Positions 60,645 to 64,000 of a DNA stretch of 64,000 nucleotides are shown here, in pieces. The DNA lies in contig JADGIZ010000004.1 of NCBI GenBank assembly GCA_027604665.1, positions 1,722-65,721 on the forward strand, given 5' to 3'. Below the pieces are notes generated by a model. The model searched no databases. It was given only the letters and a program-made list of their open reading frames with translations, and had not been told where the DNA came from. Position numbers and translations under genes: made by a program. Within the stretch, counting starts at the first letter, position 1, and every line of letters starts with the position of its first letter. This stretch comes from Polyrhizophydium stewartii (taxonomy: Eukaryota; Chytridiomycota; Chytridiomycetes; Rhizophydiales).

Positions 60645-60782
60645 ATGGTTGAAAAGTTTTGAGCAATAAGTTTCCAACCAGAACTTCAAGTATTATTAGC
60701 TATAGGACCAATCCTAATTTATATAAGCACGTCATACTCAATTATTGGGAGCAAGATAATGTGACAAGTCATATAGCAATAA
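60645..60782 (+). CDS. Short hydrophobic ORF, possible nad2 5' piece
   Basis: ATG 60645 to TAA 60780-60782, 45 codons, reading MVEKF-[TGA]-AISFQPELQVLL then AIGPILIYISTSYSIIGSK. The FxPELxxLLxIxxILIY pattern resembles the start of nad2, and the codon texture is less repetitive than its surroundings. It needs TGA as a sense codon or a defect. The match is weak, and it could be chance. Confidence 0.3.
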
Positions 60783-63700
60783 ATTAATAAGAGACTAATC
60801 GATCTATCATGTAGAAACCCCTGATTAGATGTAGTATGTCATATGGAGATTCTATTAGATATAGTCTAAATGTATTTAGTAATATGTATTATAAGAGGGC
60901 CCCCTTCGATCTATTTATTGGGTACCGATGCCGTGCATCGTTATCTATCGGTATTAAGTACTAGAAATATATTCTTAATATAAAGATCCGAAGGCCAGTA
61001 TATGATCTATGGTATAAGTATGTCTTGGGCATCTTTGATGCTTATTAATATGTTGTTCTATATAAGATGATATGTTACCAAGTATAATAGGTGTATAAGA
61101 TTGCGAAGCATCGTAAGTGTGGGGTAAGTGGATAGGTATATAGGATATGTCTTATAAGGTGTAGGATAGTATTAAAAAATAATCAATTAGAATATGTCCT
61201 ATACAGCCTTAAGCATAGTAACTAGATCTATATTTTCTTATAATTATTATATTGTGTTAGATTAATTTATGTAAATCTATCTTGTATTATTCCGATGGGA
61301 CAATGTCCCTGAGGTCCATTGGATGGATTATCTTATTATAATTATGCATAATAAGGAGCATATCATATGAATAGTTATTATTTTACTGATTTTGAGTTAT
61401 TATATAGAAGATTGTTGGTATTTACTTTATAATAAGGCATCCAACTACACGGATGTCTGGATCTTATTTAAGTGGAGAATCCTAGTATCCCAGAGTAAAA
61501 TTGGTCTATCCTTATATAAGTTAATAGCAATCCTTCACAGTTAGATATTTTATATAGCTAATGTTATACAATTGATAATCATGAGTTTATATCTCTTACT
61601 TCAATCTTTCGGCCCCCGGCCTTCTTTCTAAGTTTATTCGTCTTATTTTAGGTATATTAGCCTTCTTCCGCGGGAGCCTTATAATCTCTAATATTTATTC
61701 CACTTTATAACTTGTGACACTTATTGGTACTTTTAATATCCAAATAAAGTATTTAGAATCATCTTGATATATATAAGTGTAATAATCCTCTTCTTTATTA
61801 GTATAGGTTGGTATTCATTGCGTTACGTAGGGCCGGAGGATCGCACCTATTAGAATAGATACTCACTTGTTCCTATTTGATATTCGTATAATGCCAATTA
61901 GTTTCTATTGATAATTTATATTGCTGTGCATCGATATATTTGTTACTAGTAAATTGATTATAGACCCTCTTATATACAATCTTAGATTCTTCTACTCTTA
62001 TACAGCTTAATAAATACTTAAAGGGTACTTTAATTCTGTATGCCAATTTATTTGATGATCTAAATTAAGATATTCAGTACTAGATGGTAACTATTAATAT
62101 TATATATCCTCCTTATCCAATTGGTCTTAGTAATAGTCTATGGGCCTTCGGATTCTTATATTCTTCTTGGGCATCTATCTTATTTAATGATAATTATTCA
62201 TATTCAATACTGATAAAAGTGAATAGGATGTAAAGGTATACTATAGGGTAACATGTGTGGTGTGAGGAATAAGAAAGGAGAAGTAAGAGAAGAGAGTGTT
62301 GGATGAAATTATTATGGTACTAAATCATTTAGATATCCAATTCTAGTATAAAGGGGGAAGAATGATTGTAAGAATTAGAGATCCGAAGGCCAAAATAAAA
62401 GTTATTGTAAATAATCCTTTGATAATATCTAGGTTCTAATAATATAAAGGACATTAACCGAATATAGTGTAATATAATAAAATAAATCACTATTAAAGAT
62501 TGTCTAGGTAGGATCTGAAGTCCGATGGACCTCGGGCCAGCGTCCCCTCGTGATAATAAAAATCAATTAATCTAAAGAATAGTCTCTATAGTAAATAATT
62601 AGGTGCACCTGATAATGAATTTAGTTACAAAGTAATACTTGTAAGATATCCGGTATAAGATATGCAATGTTGGCTATAGTTTTATAGAGAATTCTTGTGA
62701 GAATAATATATAGCATAAGGGTGTAGTCGATATGTATCTTATATTTATGAGAGATGGTGGGGTTATATATATAAGTCAGGGTGTTATAGTTTATTCTTTT
62801 ATAATTTTAAGATTAAGTTGTAGATTGATTATTTAGTATTTTCCTGTTTTATTTAATTTATCTTTTGGTTTAATCATATTTATTGTTGGGATCCTCAACT
62901 GTCGATAAGGGTGGTTTAGATCTTATATTTAAGCCTATATGATTTGTCATCAACTTCTTGCTTAATTCATGATAATTATAAATAGACTTTAAGGGTGTGG
63001 ATCGAATAGAACTTGATCATTTTATATGTAAAAGCAATTAATAAGGAAATACCAGCTACGCTGGATATTAAGGGTTAAAAGAGTTGTAAAATTATTAGTT
63101 GGTTATATTTATCAATCTATTAATGCTAATAGGCCTGCAATTTGTTTAGTTTTATTTTGTAATATTCTTTATTGGTTCACTACGTGATCCTGAAGGGATA
63201 TATTAATCAACTCTATTTAGAAATCTATTTATTATTAATCTTTAGAGAATCTGTTATCATATTAAATTATTTAGTTATTATAAGTTTGCATAATTAGTCC
63301 GGGTTGGTTATTTATATTTAAATTAGGTTTAGAATCTTGCTATTATTTATTACCTTTCTCATAATAATCAAAACTTTGTTATAGTTTACCTATTGTTGCT
63401 ACTGCTTAATTAACTTTAACTTTATTTACTTGGCCCCCCCCCCTACTTAATATTCTAAATCTTATTGAATTCTAGGTATCTACCTTAAGGGTGATAACCA
63501 GTAACAGATTAATACCAACAATTAATAGAATATTGAACTAGATTATCTTCCTAACTTTATTAAAAGGAGTTAATTTAGAAATACGCTAACTTCAATTTAT
63601 TTAGAGATAAATAATAAACCCAGAATAAAGAAATCGAGGTCGGGACTTGTTTATTCCTCGATGCTCCGCAATTCTACTTATTATTACTATACCCCTAATA

Positions 63701-64000
63701 TCTAAAGTGGTATCATTAGAAATAAATTCCAATGATTATTGCTAGTTAGGCATTACAACTAGTATAGAGATCCTTACGTATTAGTAGCAAAGACATCAAC
63801 TAGTATTCTACCTATAAAAGTAGTCAGCAATGTCCTCAGGCTAATAATATTTTAAGTACTATATCGGGGAGCTCTAAAACCTCCAAATCAATAAAGAAGC
63901 GAAAGCTACGAGCTTAAAAAGTTAATAGTGTTTAATAAGCCCTCAGGGGCGGGTCTGGCTTCTTATCGGAATTTCCAAGAATGACCTGGTCTGGCTATTT
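60783..64000. other. AT-rich intergenic stretch to window end
   Basis: No gene is recognised. Short GC palindromes recur: CCGATGGGAC..GTCC near 61292, GATCCGAAGGCC near 60984 and 62380, TGCTCCGCA near 63660. The sequence continues beyond the window. Confidence 0.45.

Overview
The window looks like a large, repeat-laden mitochondrial DNA. Recognisable respiratory genes (nad5, cox1, cox3, a piece of nad2) read correctly only if TAG is leucine. In nad5 nine TAG codons lie in one open frame, one of them in the conserved TTSQ-[TAG]-GYM motif where leucine is expected; cox3, cox1 and several homing endonucleases agree. TAG=Leu is genetic code 16, known from chytrid fungi such as Spizellomyces and from chlorophycean green algae. 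TCA stays serine, which argues against the Scenedesmus code 22. I favour a chytrid, because of the protein style, the group I introns with LAGLIDADG and GIY-YIG genes, and GC-rich hairpin elements like the double-hairpin elements of chytrid mtDNA. A chlorophycean alga is not excluded. Frames called with TAG as a stop fragment the genes, so most were found by re-reading frames by eye.

Layout. About 1-9.76 kb: no intact gene; GC-rich hairpin clusters in direct and inverted copies, plus two broken LAGLIDADG genes on the minus strand (6.1-7.3 kb). 9.77-11.43 kb: nad5 on the plus strand, lacking its N-terminal part. 11.4-16.7 kb: no gene recognised. 16.7-28.3 kb: the densest coding stretch, all on the minus strand. 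Read from high to low coordinate it holds an unknown intron-type ORF, two tandem LAGLIDADG genes with group I cores, the 3' exons of cox1 (including a tiny exon and an exon split by a GC hairpin) around a GIY-YIG gene, then cox3 in two exons around another GIY-YIG gene. 28.3-44.3 kb: hairpin elements and several RNA-like folds, no recognised protein gene. 44.37-46.2 kb: the 5' part of cox1 on the plus strand (two exons, a LAGLIDADG intron, and the start of a second group I intron with no exon after it). 46.2-64 kb: very AT-rich DNA with small repeated hairpins, interrupted by a nad2 C-terminal piece (53.8 kb) and one short hydrophobic ORF (60.6 kb).

How it fits together. cox1 is split: residues up to about the GAG/TGWT junction are on the plus strand at 44-46 kb and the last third is on the minus strand at 22-25 kb, so one message would need trans-splicing, or one part is a displaced copy. 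Many reading frames need a one-base correction, and in most cases adding a T beside a TA restores the expected protein. That may reflect decay, sequencing error or RNA processing; the sequence alone cannot decide. I found no convincing rRNA or tRNA gene, cob, cox2, atp or other nad gene.
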